This document shows positions 48,894 to 60,881 of a stretch of 64,000 nt of DNA, piece after piece. Both the position numbers and the translations under genes were made by a program. Position 1 is the stretch's first letter. Each line of letters starts with the position of its first letter. The notes under the pieces are model-generated. The model ran no database searches. It was not told the origin of the DNA and saw nothing but the letters and a program-made list of their open reading frames with translations. The DNA comes from Aldrovandia affinis (taxonomy: Eukaryota > Chordata > Actinopteri > Notacanthiformes > Halosauridae): assembly GCA_029706075.1 (NCBI GenBank), contig JAINUG010000228.1, forward strand, positions 1,240,001-1,304,000, read 5' to 3'.

Positions 48894-50310
48894 GCACATG
48901 ATGAATGCACATGCTCATGTAATGTTGCGTTCTATAAATGCATCTATTCTTTATTGAAGATGAACGCTCTGAGCTCTGGGTTGCTGTGCGATTGTACAGA
49001 CTGTAGTTGAAGATGAAAAGTCTGGGTGCCATGTTGCTGTGCCGTGCTATTTACTGTTTGTGTTGTGCTGTGCTGTTTACTGTCTGTGCTGCCTGATCAG
49101 GTTTCCAGCAGGCCTAACCTTTGTCCTGTGGAGAATTTGGATGCTACATGCTCCTTATAGGGGGTCCCTGAAATGAATATCTAACACCCTCTCTGCAGAG
49201 AGCCATGCTGCATCCTGACTCCTGAACCCTCAGACCAGTGCAGTTTACCCTGGTGTTAATCCCTCATTCGGACCAGTGCAGTTTAACCCAGTGTTCAGTG
49301 GCCTGTGCTCTCTCTGAGGGAGGCAGACCCTTCCCCCACACAATAGACTTTAATGAGGCACACACACTGTACACACATTCACGCACACATACTGTAGATA
49401 TGCACACATTCTTGTGCACATATACATTTAAACACATACACACTAAACCCACACAAACCCATGAGGGGGGTGGTAATGTTTGAGATCAGTGTGTCTCAGA
49501 GAGGTGCGTTTGTGTCTGCAGCATGCTGCTGGTGCGGTCATTTGCACAGCTGCAGTATCCCTAGGACACACATCACAGCAAAGCCACTCATGAAGACAGA
49601 GACAGTTCCATCCTTTGGCGTGAAAACATGAAATGAAAAAGCTCATGTCTGCAAAGATATTGCCCCATAGATGAACTGAAGATTGGGTCAGGTTAACGGA
49701 AGGATATAGTAATTACAGTTTGCTTTGTATAATTGAGATTGTTGCCTTGTTTGAATCAGTGTTTTGTTGTTTGATTTATAGCATATCTCCTAAATTAGGA
49801 TATAGTTAGGGTTGTTTACTTTCATTTTAAATCCATATCTGTTAAGCATTTGCTTTATTACTTTGATGAATGTTGGTTTTATGGAACATAACTAAAGACC
49901 TAAACAGTTCAATTATATTATTTCATTGTTTGTTGTCTATTGATTGAAGAGAAGTATTCCATATGCTCCAAAATATTCCATGTCTGGAGTACTGCGTCAT
50001 CAGTGCTAAGTGAGTAGTAAGTGAGTACTGCATCCTGAGTGCTCAGTAAATTGAGTGCTGCTTCTTTAGTGTTTGCCTGTGGAGATTCTGGACAGGCTGA
50101 AACAGTAGAGCATTGGGATTGTAAGGGTTCCAGAGAGCTCCCATTTAAGTCTCACAACATAAATCAGAATCTCAATGTAATATTTTAGCAACAGTCTTGG
50201 TGTACCAGACAGTGGAACAGTGAGACACTCTTAGACACAGCTCACCCACCCCACACATGGGCACAGGCTCACTGCCATGGGCAATACTCCCTGATGGATC
50301 AAACTAGGTC
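48894..50310. other. clasp2 intron
   Basis: CA-rich DNA at 49360-49460. The phrase gaccagtgcagttta occurs twice (about 49233 and 49270). No coding block recognised. Confidence 0.45.
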
Positions 50311-50315
50311 AGCCT

Positions 50316-50392
50316 TACACACACACACACACACACACCCACAGACACACAAACAAACAATGTTCTCTCTCTCTCTCTCTTTCTATCTCTTC
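50316..50392. repeat. CA and CT microsatellites
   Basis: CA repeat at 50319-50338, then an imperfect CA/AAC part, then a CT repeat at 50364-50380. Confidence 0.92.
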
Positions 50393-51158
50393 CCTTGTTA
50401 TGAATAGAGCACGAATAGTCTCAATGAGTTATTGTATCAAAGGGATCTGAATTAAATGGTTGTCGTATTATTATTATTTGTATCTAGTTGTATCCAGACA
50501 TGGCTGCAACTCACAGGACCTTTGTGTCTCCCAGCAAACCTGCTGCTGCCCCTTTGTGGACATGTGCAGCAGTGCAGTGTGGGATGATCGTAAAGATGCC
50601 CCTCTGGTTTTTACAGTCAATTTAAAAATCAAGAAATGATTTTGTGCTATACACTGATTGTTTTCGGAATGTAGAACAGATGTTGTGATCATGGTTGATG
50701 GATGGATTTTTGCTGTTGATCAAATTAATGGTACAAAATGTATTCATCCTTTTGGCATTTTTCACATTTTATTTTCTTACTTCATGGAATTAAAATTGAT
50801 TTAATTGGGATTTCTTGCCAACACAAAATACTTTATAATGTCAAATAAGACTCTAAAGCTTTTTATTAATTAATTACAAATAAAAAAGACAATAATTGAT
50901 TCCATAAGTATTGCTTGAGCTCTTTCAGGTTGGATGGGGACTGTGTTTTGAAAAGCAATTGTCAAATCTTTCCACATATTCTCAATGGGATTGAGGTCTG
51001 GCCTTTTTTGTTTTTATACCTCTCCAATGTGGCTTTTGCTGTATGCTTTGGGTCATTGTTGTGCTGGAGTATACATCTTCGCCCAAGTATCAGGTCTCTT
51101 GCAGACTGCAGCAGGTTTTCCTACAAGATTTGTCTTGCTCTATCCATTTTGCCCTCTA

Positions 51159-51581
<423 letters not shown>

Positions 51582-51952
51582 AAAAAGTTCAAATTTGGTC
51601 CCATCAGACCATAGAACCTTCCTCTTCCTCCTCATGGTTTGAGAGTCTTCCACATGCCTTTTGACAAACTTGAGGCAAGATTTCTTCAACAATGGTTATT
51701 TCTGCTACCCTCCAATAAAGCGCAGACTTGTGAAACACCCGGGCTATTGTTGTCCCATGGACAGTTTCTCCCATCTCTGCCATGGAAGACCAACTCTGTC
51801 AGAGTTGCCAAAGTCCTCTTGGTAGCCATCCTAACAAGTGTCCTTCGCGCACAGATGCTCAGTTTGAGGATGGACTGTTCTATATATCACAGTTGTGTAT
51901 ATTTTCTCAATTTCTTTGATGGAATGAATGGTGCTCCTGGGTATATTCAAAG

Positions 51953-52790
51953 TAGGGCTGTGACAGCATGAAATTGTCATGGTATGATAATCGTACTACT
52001 CAATATCACAATATTCGGTATGTCATGGTATCATGGCTCTTTGCAGATTTATATACCATTTTAATTGAAAAATAAAACAAAATGCAACTGAATATAGTTC
52101 ACTCCTTGTAATTGTATGTTTAAATCAATTTAAATCATTCACATTACAAATTAAGAAACATTTTGCTGTATTACGTTATCAGCTTATCGCATCTAGTACT
52201 ATATTTAGCTACTTACTTTTTCCATTGTGGCATAACAGGTGGAATGCAAGGTTCCCTTCCCAAATTCTCTACAGATGGGAGATCCGTTCTCAACAACAAC
52301 ACCATCTTTTTTTCTGAATCCAAAGTGAGTCCACACAGATTAACAAGTTTGCTTTTTGGGGGGATATAACTTGTCATTACACACCGTCTCGGCATCGGAA
52401 TCAGTGTCTGAAGGGACTGCAAACTGAGATTTACACCGTGTAGCTAGCTAGCTAATAATCGCTACCTACCTACCAGGGTTGTGAAATGCGAGGGAGGGAG
52501 CTGTCTGCACATGCGCAAACGTGTTGTAAGCAAAATAAAATGCACGTACAGCCAAAGGGGTGGTATTATATTATTTAATATGGGCTATTTAGACATTTTA
52601 ATTAGGGTAACTAAATTAATTAGAGTAACTAAATTAATTAGGGTAACTAAACTAAATATTTATTTCCCTGCATGAAAATAGCTTTTGCCATGTGATTTAC
52701 TATCACGGTATTACGTTAAGTTTATGATCGTACTATTTCATATTTTAATATCGTGGTATGCCATCATACCGGTGTACCGTCACGCCCCTA
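51953..52790. mobile_element. hAT-type mini-element with 8-bp TSD
   Basis: attcaaag is duplicated perfectly at 51945-51952 and 52791-52798. The ends tagggctgtgacagcatg and ggtgtaccgtcacgccccta are imperfect inverted repeats that continue inward (catggtatgataatcgt with atcgtggtatgccatcat). It is 838 bp with no transposase. It contains an 18-bp tandem repeat (taactaaattaattaggg type, about 52603-52655). Confidence 0.92.
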
Positions 52791-52812
52791 ATTCAAAGTC
52801 TTTGAAATCGTA

Positions 52813-53320
52813 CAGTATCAGTCAAAAGTTTGAGTACACCTTCCATCTGAACTATGGCTAATCGGGCACTCCTTCATTCTTCAGAAAGATAACAACTCGA
52901 AACACACCTTGAAATTGTCCAAGAACTACCTAGTGAAGGAGGAACGTGAAGGACAACTCAAACTGATGACCTGGCCTGCCCAGTGTCCAGACCTCAATCC
53001 CATAGAAATTGTATGGGACGAACTGGACAGAAGAGTCAAAGCAAAACAACCCACAAGTTTCTCTGGGAATTGCTGCAGGAGAGCTGGGAAGACATATCGG
53101 GTGATTTCCTGCTGAAACTTATTAACCGAATGGTTATGAATCCAAGATTCAATTTTCAATATAATTTTCTTGAACATTTCTTTGATGTTCATTTTGTTCA
53201 TTGTTACATGTGTTTTTGTCATTTTAAAGTATTTACAGAAACGTATATGGTGTAAAGCATTGTCAATTATGAGATAAACCTAGTTTCCAGCAGGTGTACT
53301 CAAACTTTTGACTGGTACTG
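52813..53320. mobile_element. Tc1 mini-element, internally deleted
   Basis: The ends cagtatcagtcaaaagtttg and caaacttttgactggtactg are inverted repeats; TA flanks both sides (52811-52812 and 53321-53322). The 508-bp interior keeps only the end of a + strand transposase (QNSKK/HLEIVQELPSEGG-like, then CPDLNPIEIVWDELDRRVKA) and a short 3' part. The first two catalytic Asp are deleted. Confidence 0.94.
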
Positions 53321-53570
53321 TATATGCTTCCCCTGATTGGTAATTTTCTCGGATTTGCTTTGAATGTTCTTTGGTCTTCATTATGAAGCTCTTTGGAAAT
53401 AAACTAACCAACTGTGGGACCTCTTACAAACAGGTGTATTTAATTTGAAATCATTTGAATCACCGTAATTTTACATAGCTGGACACCAATCAAATAATGA
53501 TATGACCTCTGAGGACAATTAAGGACAATTCATTGTTTATTTAGATGTCTTATTTGCTGTTTTTATTTGA

Positions 53571-54599
53571 AAACACTAATCATGAACACACACCGATGCT
53601 CTGCAACTTTTCAGTTGCCATCGCTTTTGGGTTGTCTCACTATTCTTTCTCTCGGCTTCTCAGCTCTCATGGTACAGCCACCTACTAAGAGAGCAGTGCA
53701 GTTTTAAGCACAAAAGTACAATTTGATAATGCCACACAACTGTATGCCCTAGCTGCCCTACCAGTGGGCATGGCCGTTAATCATCTCAATTCCCCTGTCT
53801 AGACTGACACCTTCCTCATCCCTGCACTACCAGAATGCGGCCGGGGCCCATTCAACTAGACAGACACCACCCCCCCACCTCCCAGGAGAGAAAATCCGCA
53901 CAAGCATTCGCGGACCCCATTCGATGGACCACCTGAAAGCAAAAAGTTCCTGTAGTGAATTACAAATACACTGGCAGTCAAAATGTATTTCTCACCACAA
54001 TTTGAAATGAATACAGTACCTCTACTAAGTGATGCCTCTACTGAGCCTTTCCCCTAATCGGAGTGTGCAGAATGTTTTAGGCCTGAAGGAGTGGTGAAGG
54101 CAGTGTGAAGTGAGAAGGCATGGTCTAATGAGGGGGGAGATTCAGAAATTTAGATTCCAACAAAAAGGTTCATGAGCAGAACCCTGTTAATATGCAGAAA
54201 CTGTCGTTCCTATGAAACTCACTACTTCATGAATGCTTCTTGAAATAATTCAATAGCGTACGTTAAAGGGAGATCTACAACATATCAAAGTAATAATTGT
54301 TGTATTGGTGGCATCATGGTATCATGATCCAGTTTTCCATGATCAGACATGATTTCTGGTTGTCAACTGGAGAGTAAATGGGAGATTACGCAGTCTTCAG
54401 TCACACCTGACCCGAGTTCAGAAGCTTGCAAATCTTGGGCAAATATATATTGAGAAGAAATAAATATGCAACAATTTACTATAGTTACAATTTTTACTGA
54501 ACAAGGACAAAATACAGAGCGATTTATGTCTTCAAAATGTGGTGAACAAAATGCTCAGACAGTAACATAAATACTATGCTCTTTGGTAACATAAAATAA
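53571..54599. other. clasp2 intron
   Basis: No recognisable feature. Confidence 0.45.
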
Positions 54600-55421
54600 A
54601 CCTGTGCTGAAGGAGAGACCATAATAATGGGCGACTTCAATTACCCCTCTATTAATTGGGAAGTAGTGACAGGTCAGGGTAAATGTGAAGAGGAGTTTTT
54701 AGATGTGATCAATGACTGCTTTTTCGTACAGTCTGTTACTCAGTCTACGAGTGGGAAATCAATACTGGATCTGGTTTTGTGTAACAATCCTTACAGAATT
54801 TGCAGCACAGAGGTAGTAGAACCACTAGGGACAAGTGATCACAGTGCAGTTACTTTTGATATTTTTTGGCAAGTTAAGACAGCCTCTAACTCTAGAATTT
54901 TTAATTTCAGATGACCAGACTTTAATAAAATGAGAGAGAATTTAAGTAATATAGACTGGGTAAAACTTCTAGATTGCCAAACTGTGAATGAAAAATGGAC
55001 TACAGGGTTTTATGTACAGTGTAAATTAATCCCAAATCTTTACAGGAGATTTTGAGACAAAAGAAGAGACTGTACAGAGTATATTAAAAAACATTCAAAG
55101 AGAAACAAGTTAGATTATTGTAATATGTGGGTTAAGGCTAAAAAGGAAATAAGGACAGCTAAAAGGAACTTTGAAATTAAAATTTCCCAAGATGCAAAGA
55201 GTAATCTTAAACCGTTTTTTAAATATTGTACTAGAAAAAGGAAAGCTAATAATGAGGTTAAGTGCATCAAGAATAAGGAAGGTACTTTGGTTTATAATAA
55301 TAAGGATATTGCTAACACACTAAACAAGTACTTTGTTGAGAGCTTTACCAGAGAAGAGGTTATAAGTATGCCCAAAAGTATAACCAATGTACAAAATGTT
55401 TTGGCGGACTTTGAGACTTTT

Positions 55422-55589
55422 GGAACTTGGGGAAATCATATATAAACTATCCATCCATCCATCCATTATCTAACAATTCCTGGTCAGGGTCGCGGGGGGC
55501 TGGAGCCTATAAGACGAATAAGGCAGCAGGCCCTGATGGCATATATCGCAGAGTACTCAAGGAACTTGGGGAAATCATATATAAACTAT
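55422..55589 (+). repeat. 29-bp direct repeat flanking a CCAT-repeat insert
   Basis: The phrase ggaacttggggaaatcatat, continued by ataaactat, is present at 55422-55450 and again at 55561-55589. Between them are ccatccatccatccatt, then ggtcagggtcgcggggggct (a phrase common in fish repeats) and the RT entry of the LINE. The arrangement suggests a template switch or a local duplication. Confidence 0.85.
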
Positions 55590-55627
55590 TGACAGATATT
55601 TGTATGCAATCCATAAACACTGGAGAA

Positions 55628-55757
55628 ATACCGCACAGCCAATTGCCGCCCCGATGGCACTCCCGGCCAGAGCCGACTCTGGTGCGACGGGGAATCGAAC
55701 CCCGGTCGCCGTGGCCAGCGTCGGACGTTGAAACCACTGGACCACGCAGAGGCCGAA
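55628..55757 (-). mobile_element. SINE family A head, antisense, within CR1
   Basis: On the minus strand: ggcctctgcgtggtccagtg, then ggccacggcgaccggggttc with gattccccgtcg (B box), then ggctctggccgggagtgcca and ggcggcaattggc. Only the head and early body are present. It replaces about a hundred or more bases of LINE sequence rather than simply interrupting it. This copy has the best-preserved B box after the 51.3-kb copy. Confidence 0.85.
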
Positions 55758-55910
55758 AAATAATAGTATTTTAAGGGAGAGCCAACATGGTTTTCTCAAA
55801 GGGGGGTCATGCCTAACAAACCTCCTGGACTTTTTTGAAGAGAAGTGTGTTGACCTGAACCAGGCTTATGATATGTTCTCGTCATTATGCATTCTTATGT
55901 TCTTATGTTG

Positions 55911-56697
55911 TTAGGTCAGTGTCAGTTAGGAATGGAACCTGTCTGAATGTATATATACATTTTAAAACTTCAGTGTAGTTTAAGAGCAACATCTTTGCAA
56001 AGTAGTTGGTTACTTTGCAAAATTACTTACTTAAAGTTGCAAGGATTCCTGATTCCGAGATAATATAGCTGATTTGTTCAAATAAACATATGGTTTCACT
56101 GTACAGTTGACATATGGAGTATTTGTGCTACATAGCTAATGTTAAAGGTTTTTCAGACATTAACATCTTTTGATTTAAATTGCTCAGAAAACAGCATTGA
56201 AACTTCATATTTAAATCAAATGGGTTGCTTTGGGGTTTCTAGTAATGCTTAAAATGTACACCAATGGAAAGCATTGTGAAATTCACTTTGGGTTTAGTGT
56301 TTGAGTTATTGCTGGAAATATTATGCGTGCCATTATATTTTTTTATGTCTTCATCTTTTATGTCATAGAGTCCAGCTTTATGTTTGTTATATCTCCTCTT
56401 GCTTGCTGGCATTTCCTGTGCATCCCTTTTCGGTCTCTTGTTTTATTATTGAAACAACTATTGACAAAACAAGCTGCAGCCAAACAGTCTCTGTCCTTAA
56501 CTCTGCGACTCTTACAGGAATAGACCGCCGAATTGTTTATCTTGTGGACTTAATGCAGTTTTAGACATATTATCACAACAAATGGTGTAACATTTGTTGG
56601 GAAGTATGCATTTGTATTAGTACAGTTTTGATAAACTATAGGCCTAGTATTACCTCGTTTTAACAGAAAATATGAAACCTTTAGTTAGACAGACCCT
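55911..56697. other. clasp2 intron
   Basis: No recognisable feature. Two overlapping frames (56301-56564 and 56323-56523) are hydrophobic chance frames. Confidence 0.45.
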
Positions 56698-56700
56698 TAA

Positions 56701-57428
56701 AGCTACGTTTACACCGTCTGATAAAAGTGACCCAATTCCGATTTTTTGCTCACGTGGTACATATCAGATATGTATTATGAACGTGTAAACAGAAAAAAAT
56801 AACATGGAATCGGATATTTTCAGATCCGTTTTGGGCCACATTCATATGTGGAAATAAATGTGATAGGAATCTGACATCTGCCAATGCAACTGTCATCTAA
56901 ACGCACAGATCGGAATTTCCCTGTCATTCCGATTCACATGTCTTTCAAAATGCAACACTTAAACGTCATTCAAATGCAAAAAAGTATGACGTTTCACGTG
57001 CACAACCAGAAGTGAAAGAAGAAGTGAAATCATGGAGGACGAAGGCTCAGGCCAGTGGACGGATACCGAGGTTACGTGCCTTTTAAGCCTGTGGGGCGAA
57101 GAGTCAGTACAAGCCAAAATACAGGGGATGTATCGCAACAAAAACATTTTTGACCACCAGAGATAATAAATAAAACATGATTGAATGATTATTTCTGTCT
57201 CGTTTGCGTCCATTGCAGATGGCGATATGGCTATGCCGGTGTGGTTGTTGTTCCATATCGGTAACCAAACCCTCGTGTACGCATGCGGGTTGTTTCAAGT
57301 GTAAACCGTGTAAACACAGGTGTCGGATATGGGTCACTTTTAAAAGTAGATGTAAACAGGATGTCAAAAGAAATCGGCTATAGGCAAAAAATCTGAACTG
57401 CATCAAGGCCTGCAGTGTAAACGTTGCC
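56701..57428 (+). mobile_element. PIF-Harbinger-like mini-element
   Basis: The ends agctacgtttacac (left) and gtgtaaacgttgcc (right) are inverted repeats, with two mismatches at the outer bases, flanked by TAA on both sides (56698-56700 and 57429-57431). A 3-bp TAA/TTA duplication is typical for PIF-Harbinger. The second-order words gtgacccaattccgattttt and aaaagtgacc also recur inverted near the right end. The 728-bp element carries a short SANT/Myb-like frame but no DDE transposase. Confidence 0.77.
57032..57166 (+). CDS. SANT/Myb-like micro-ORF of a Harbinger element (44 codons)
   Basis: The frame starts MEDEGSGQWTDTEVTCLLSL, continues WGEESVQAKIQGMYRNKNIF and ends DHQR-stop. The order W-T-D-x-E-V ... 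L-L-x-L-W-G-E-E ... I-Q-x-x-x-R-N-K matches the start of the trihelix/SANT-like DNA-binding domain encoded by the accessory gene of Harbinger elements and by domesticated MSANTD genes. The usual domain is about twice as long, so this is truncated after the second helix. It has an ATG, no internal stop and an element around it. Whether it is expressed is unknown; it may simply be a relic. Confidence 0.6.
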   Translation: MEDEGSGQWTDTEVTCLLSLWGEESVQAKIQGMYRNKNIFDHQR

Positions 57429-57431
57429 TAA

Positions 57432-58399
57432 TTATTTTTATAAATCACAAAGGATTTGTTTCGGTCACTGATGTTAAAATACATCGTGGTGGCTGGATTA
57501 TACTGTGTATTCCTTTGAGCCGTTTTGTGCCTGAACAAACGCGAAAGCGGCTACTCTCTACATGCTGTCATGGCAACGGAACCACTTGCCATACCGTATA
57601 TGACCCCGTTCTTATGCGGATTCATCTCTCGAGCAGAGCAAAACAAGCCTCATTGGTCTGCCATTCATGTGCTATTAAAATACAAAAAGCTGCCCTCAGC
57701 TGTACATATTGCTCCCCATTGCTCTTAAGCCCTTGCAAAAAGGTCATTTGGTGTCTTTGTATTTGGTCTTTTTCAACTTTTTGAGCTATTGTTTAAATAT
57801 CATCAGGCGTGTATTTGAAGTATTGAATAAAAATGTATAGTTTGAAAACCTGAGGGACACCTTGGTTGTTACAGTTCCAGGAGCCCTTTTCTCTCAGAAT
57901 GGCATTCACATGGCATCACTGGAGCTCACAGTACCCCATTTGTGTTCACAGTGCAATGCTGATGCTAAATAACGCAACACTGGTGTTCATAGTACAACAA
58001 TAATACTTGCAGCAATCAGGCTGATACCTGAGGAATTGCACTATGGTTTGAAGGTTGTGGCGCACAGCAAGAGGACACCTTACCTCACCTTTAGAATAAC
58101 AGAAGCATAGAAGTATAATTTCATAGATGGACCCTGCTATATTCAAAAGCATTGTGTCTAATCATTGTCCAAATTCAGATGCAATTGTGTATATTCTGTT
58201 GGTCTAATATATTACTTTGAGAATGGAAACACATAGGCCTAGCAGTAGTATTCTCAGGAGCTCGGTAGATGTAAACATTTGTCTGTTATGTCTGAGTGTG
58301 TTATTGTGTACACTCATCCCCCCCCCCTTCGAGCCACCAGGTCATTGAATGTGGTAGCCCAGTGGTTTGTTGTAGCCAAATTACACAGACTTATGCAGT
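57432..58399. other. clasp2 intron
   Basis: No recognisable coding block. The overlapping frames at 57515-57784 are without family features. Confidence 0.45.
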
Positions 58400-58570
58400 T
58401 TTACATTTCTTTACATACAATCCATTTATACAGCTGGATATTTTACTGAAGCAATTCAGGTTAAGTACCTTTCTCAAGTGTACAACGGCAGTGCTCCACC
58501 TGGGAATTAAACCTGCAACCTCTGAGTTACAAACCCTGCTCCCTCACCATTACGCTACACTGCCGTCTTG
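58400..58570 (-). mobile_element. tRNA-derived SINE, distinct family (possibly V-SINE type)
   Basis: On the minus strand, cggcagtgtagcgtaatggt (A-box region), then caggtttaattcccaggtg (diverged B box), then actgccgttgtacacttgag, aaaggtacttaacctgaatt and the tail ccagctgtataaatggattg followed by tatgtaaa. Head and tail words are those of a very abundant teleost SINE. The family name is a guess. Confidence 0.65.
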
Positions 58571-58954
58571 TTGTATTGTTGTACTGCGTGCTGATTCCAT
58601 GGACCTGGATGTGATGCGTTCAGAATGTGTTACCCGTTAAAAGGCTGCTGGGCTTGTCCGCAAGCCATGGGAACATGTAACAGGCTCAGCAGTATATTTC
58701 AGTATGTCCTTAGTTTCCAACCAACTTAAATATTTATTTTGAATTGGCAAGTGTCGACCATATAATTTATTGTATCCCATTTATTTAAACATACTGGAAT
58801 GCTGATAAATCTGTGGGTTACATGATTTGCACCCCTTCCACTGTACAGTATGTGTACATGAGGGCATGCTTGTGTATCACTGTCCATTTTTATTTCCCTA
58901 CGCTAAATCTGTGCTGACAGTGTGTTTATGCGAACTGTAACATAGACCGTCGGG
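58571..58954. other. clasp2 intron
   Basis: No recognisable feature. Confidence 0.4.
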
Positions 58955-59285
58955 TCCGAAATTATTGAGACCTTTGATAAAGATGAGCAAAAAGGCTATA
59001 TAAAATAAACAATACAACTTAAGAGCTACTGTACATTGTATGCTCAACATTTTTTACAATTCTATTGTTTTATAAGTTAGCTATTTCTTGGTTGATTTTG
59101 AAGGATGCTTGGGATAAAGATGTTGCTGAAAGATCAATTTGTGGCTAAAGTTCATCTTCCTGGCAGGGGGGGAACCAGGTTTTTAGCCCAAATGTCTTGG
59201 TACTTGCTGGATTTCATGATTCCATTGACCTTAACAATAGCCCCAGGAGAAGCAGATGCAGAAAAATCCTAACATTAAAGATATA
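58955..59285 (-). mobile_element. Tc1 remnant
   Basis: At the left, gaaattattgagacctttga and taaagatgagcaaaaaggct resembles the terminal sequence of a fish Tc1 family. On the minus strand at 59160-59270 a frame reads SASASPGAIVKVNGIMKSSK then YQD, the part following the KHGGG region in Tc1 transposases. Ends and catalytic motifs are missing. Confidence 0.6.
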
Positions 59286-59645
59286 TTATTTGATTATTAT
59301 TACATTTGATCTGGAGGCTACAATGGGGGATTTCTAGGGAAAGGATGGCTGAAGAATATTATGACCTATTCAGTACATGTTAGTGAAAGGATTGACTAAC
59401 TAAAGTGTTGCTAAATATATTGCTGATATGCAGCCTTTCAAAGTGGTCAAATATCTCACACTAACATGCTGGCTGAATTTAGACCATTCATAAACAATAT
59501 ATTGTTTTTGCCTACATATTTGACTGTTTCAAGTGTTGATGCAGCAATAGTGGTTCAAGAAAAGCTCCTGTGGTCAATACAGAAATTATGTTAATGATTC
59601 CATTATTATAAATATTTGATGTCTAATCAAATCTATTCTAATTAC
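59286..59645. other. clasp2 intron
   Basis: AT-rich, nothing recognised. Confidence 0.4.
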
Positions 59646-59661
59646 GTGTGTATGTGCATAT

Positions 59662-59733
<72 letters not shown>

Positions 59734-59780
59734 ATGTGTGTGTGTGTGTGTGTGTCATGCATGCGTGTGCGTGTGTGTTA
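59646..59780. repeat. Long (TG)n microsatellite
   Basis: About 35 uninterrupted TG units (59663-59731), then a short catg break and more TG units to about 59756, and further gcgtgtgcgtgtgtg. It lies about 0.6 kb before the beta-type first exon. It accounts for the apparent Val-Cys repeat frame here. Confidence 0.98.
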
Positions 59781-60329
59781 GCTGCTGCTATCATGAGCAC
59801 ACCACAGTGCCTCACCCACACACAGAGCTGAGAGCGAGGCTGTGCACAAAGGAGCAGCTGGGCGTGTCTTGACGGCTGCGGGAGGAAGCCAGTGTGCTGC
59901 CTTTGTTTTTATTTCTACTGTTGTGATGTGGTATGAGGGTAGAGCGCTCCTGAGGTAAGGCTATTCAACCCAAACTGGCAACCCCCTTCCGCTACCCCCT
60001 GACAGGTTAGTTTGGGGTTCCTCCGTCCATGGTGATTGACTCATTAGTATTCGGAGAGGGATACGCTGTGCTGGACCAGCACTGGCTGCAATGTGATGTC
60101 ACCCTGTGGCTGATTGGCCACACAGCCATGGAGGGAGGGATGTGAGTGAGGAGATAGAGAGAAAAGGAGGGGAAACAGAGAGCAAGACAGAGAGAGGAGG
60201 AGGGAGAAAATGCCGGCACAATCCAGGGCGGAGGGTTTGTGGGATTGTGTCTGCCTTCCAGCAGTGTACCTGGCCATGTAAGCGCATTTTGGGGGGACGA
60301 GTTCACTGTCTGGTGCCCCTGCTGAAGGC
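59781..60329 (+). promoter_or_regulatory. clasp2: Presumed promoter and 5' UTR of the beta-type clasp2 form
   Basis: The region between the TG repeat and the MRRLICKKICD exon includes a GA-rich block (60140-60215: gagatagagagaaaaggagg, cagagagaggaggaggg) similar in kind to the one before the other alternative first exon. No TATA box is obvious. The promoter role is inferred from the exon position alone. Confidence 0.42.
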
Positions 60330-60363
60330 ATGCGGCGGCTTATCTGCAAGAAGATCTGCGATT
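60330..60363 (+). CDS. clasp2: clasp2 alternative first exon (beta-type, palmitoylation start)
   Basis: ATG (G at -3) gives MRRLICKKICD plus one base before the donor gtgagt. The leftover T joins AT at 60882 to give Tyr, so the protein would begin MRRLICKKICDYKSFDDEE. Mammalian CLASP2-beta begins MRRLICKRICDYKSFDDEE, with a single Lys/Arg change; its N-terminus is reported to carry a palmitoylation motif that supports membrane/Golgi association. Both cysteines (positions 6 and 10) and the basic residues are kept. This form lacks TOG1. The match across splice phase and residues makes this one of the firmest calls in the window. Confidence 0.95.
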
Positions 60364-60881
60364 GTGAGTGGGGTGGGCCGTGTGTTTGTGCACGGGCGTA
60401 TATGTGTTTATGTCTTTGTGTTTGTGCACTGGTGTGTGTGCGTTTAAGGTATTTCTTTTATTTTGGAGAGCTGCTGTGGGTTGCCTAGTGGATAGGAGGG
60501 AGTTGTCACGGTGACAGGAGTGTGTGCATTCCCGCTGGCTGTGTGATGGACGCTGTGTATGCAGTCATTGTTTCTCCGGTGGGAGGGGAAGGGATGTTGT
60601 GTGCTGGATATCCCTGCAATGCTTTTGCATGGAAAAACGGTACAGGGCTGGGATTAAGGCCTGTTCTTCAGTTGTTTTTGTTCCATCACTGCTTTTTTCA
60701 ATCCTGCGTTCACCCAGAGCACGTTAGCCCGCTGTCATGTGTATGCGCAAGGAAGAAGGCTGTTAGTTTTCCCCATTCCCCAGTGAGAACAGTTGGTTAA
60801 TATACATTATTTTTCTCCCCTCGTGGCTGTCCAAGCAGAGGAGTTAACACCCCTCACCTGTTATCTGTTTCTCCTCCCCAG
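60364..60881. other. clasp2: clasp2 intron, 518 bp
   Basis: Short intron between the beta-type first exon and the shared exon, ending in a pyrimidine-rich tract and ctccccag. The open frames inside are not conserved-looking. Confidence 0.7.

Larger units (their letters stand above)
54600..55910 (+). mobile_element. CR1-like LINE, rearranged copy
   Basis: 54627-54914 gives the C-terminal half of the AP endonuclease (MGDFNYPSINWE, SILDLVLCN, GTSDHSAVTF). 55125-55445 gives the linker (AKKEIRTAKRNFEIKISQDA, FKYCTRKRKANNEVKCIKNK). KTNKAAGPDGIYRRVLKELG (about 55510-55570) is the RT entry. The RT then jumps to FLKGGSC-like sequence (about 55790-55830) and directly to the 3' tail with cttatgttcttatg (55890-55905), so most of RT is deleted. 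A CCAT-repeat-bearing insert (55450-55508) and an antisense SINE piece also interrupt it. Confidence 0.87.

Noticed and set aside
57515..57784. 89-codon frame with many cysteines as a small gene
   Set aside because: Overlaps another frame of similar length on the same strand, no domain recognised, and no promoter or splice features stand out.
59648..59872. Val-Cys repeat protein
   Set aside because: It is a direct translation of a TG microsatellite.
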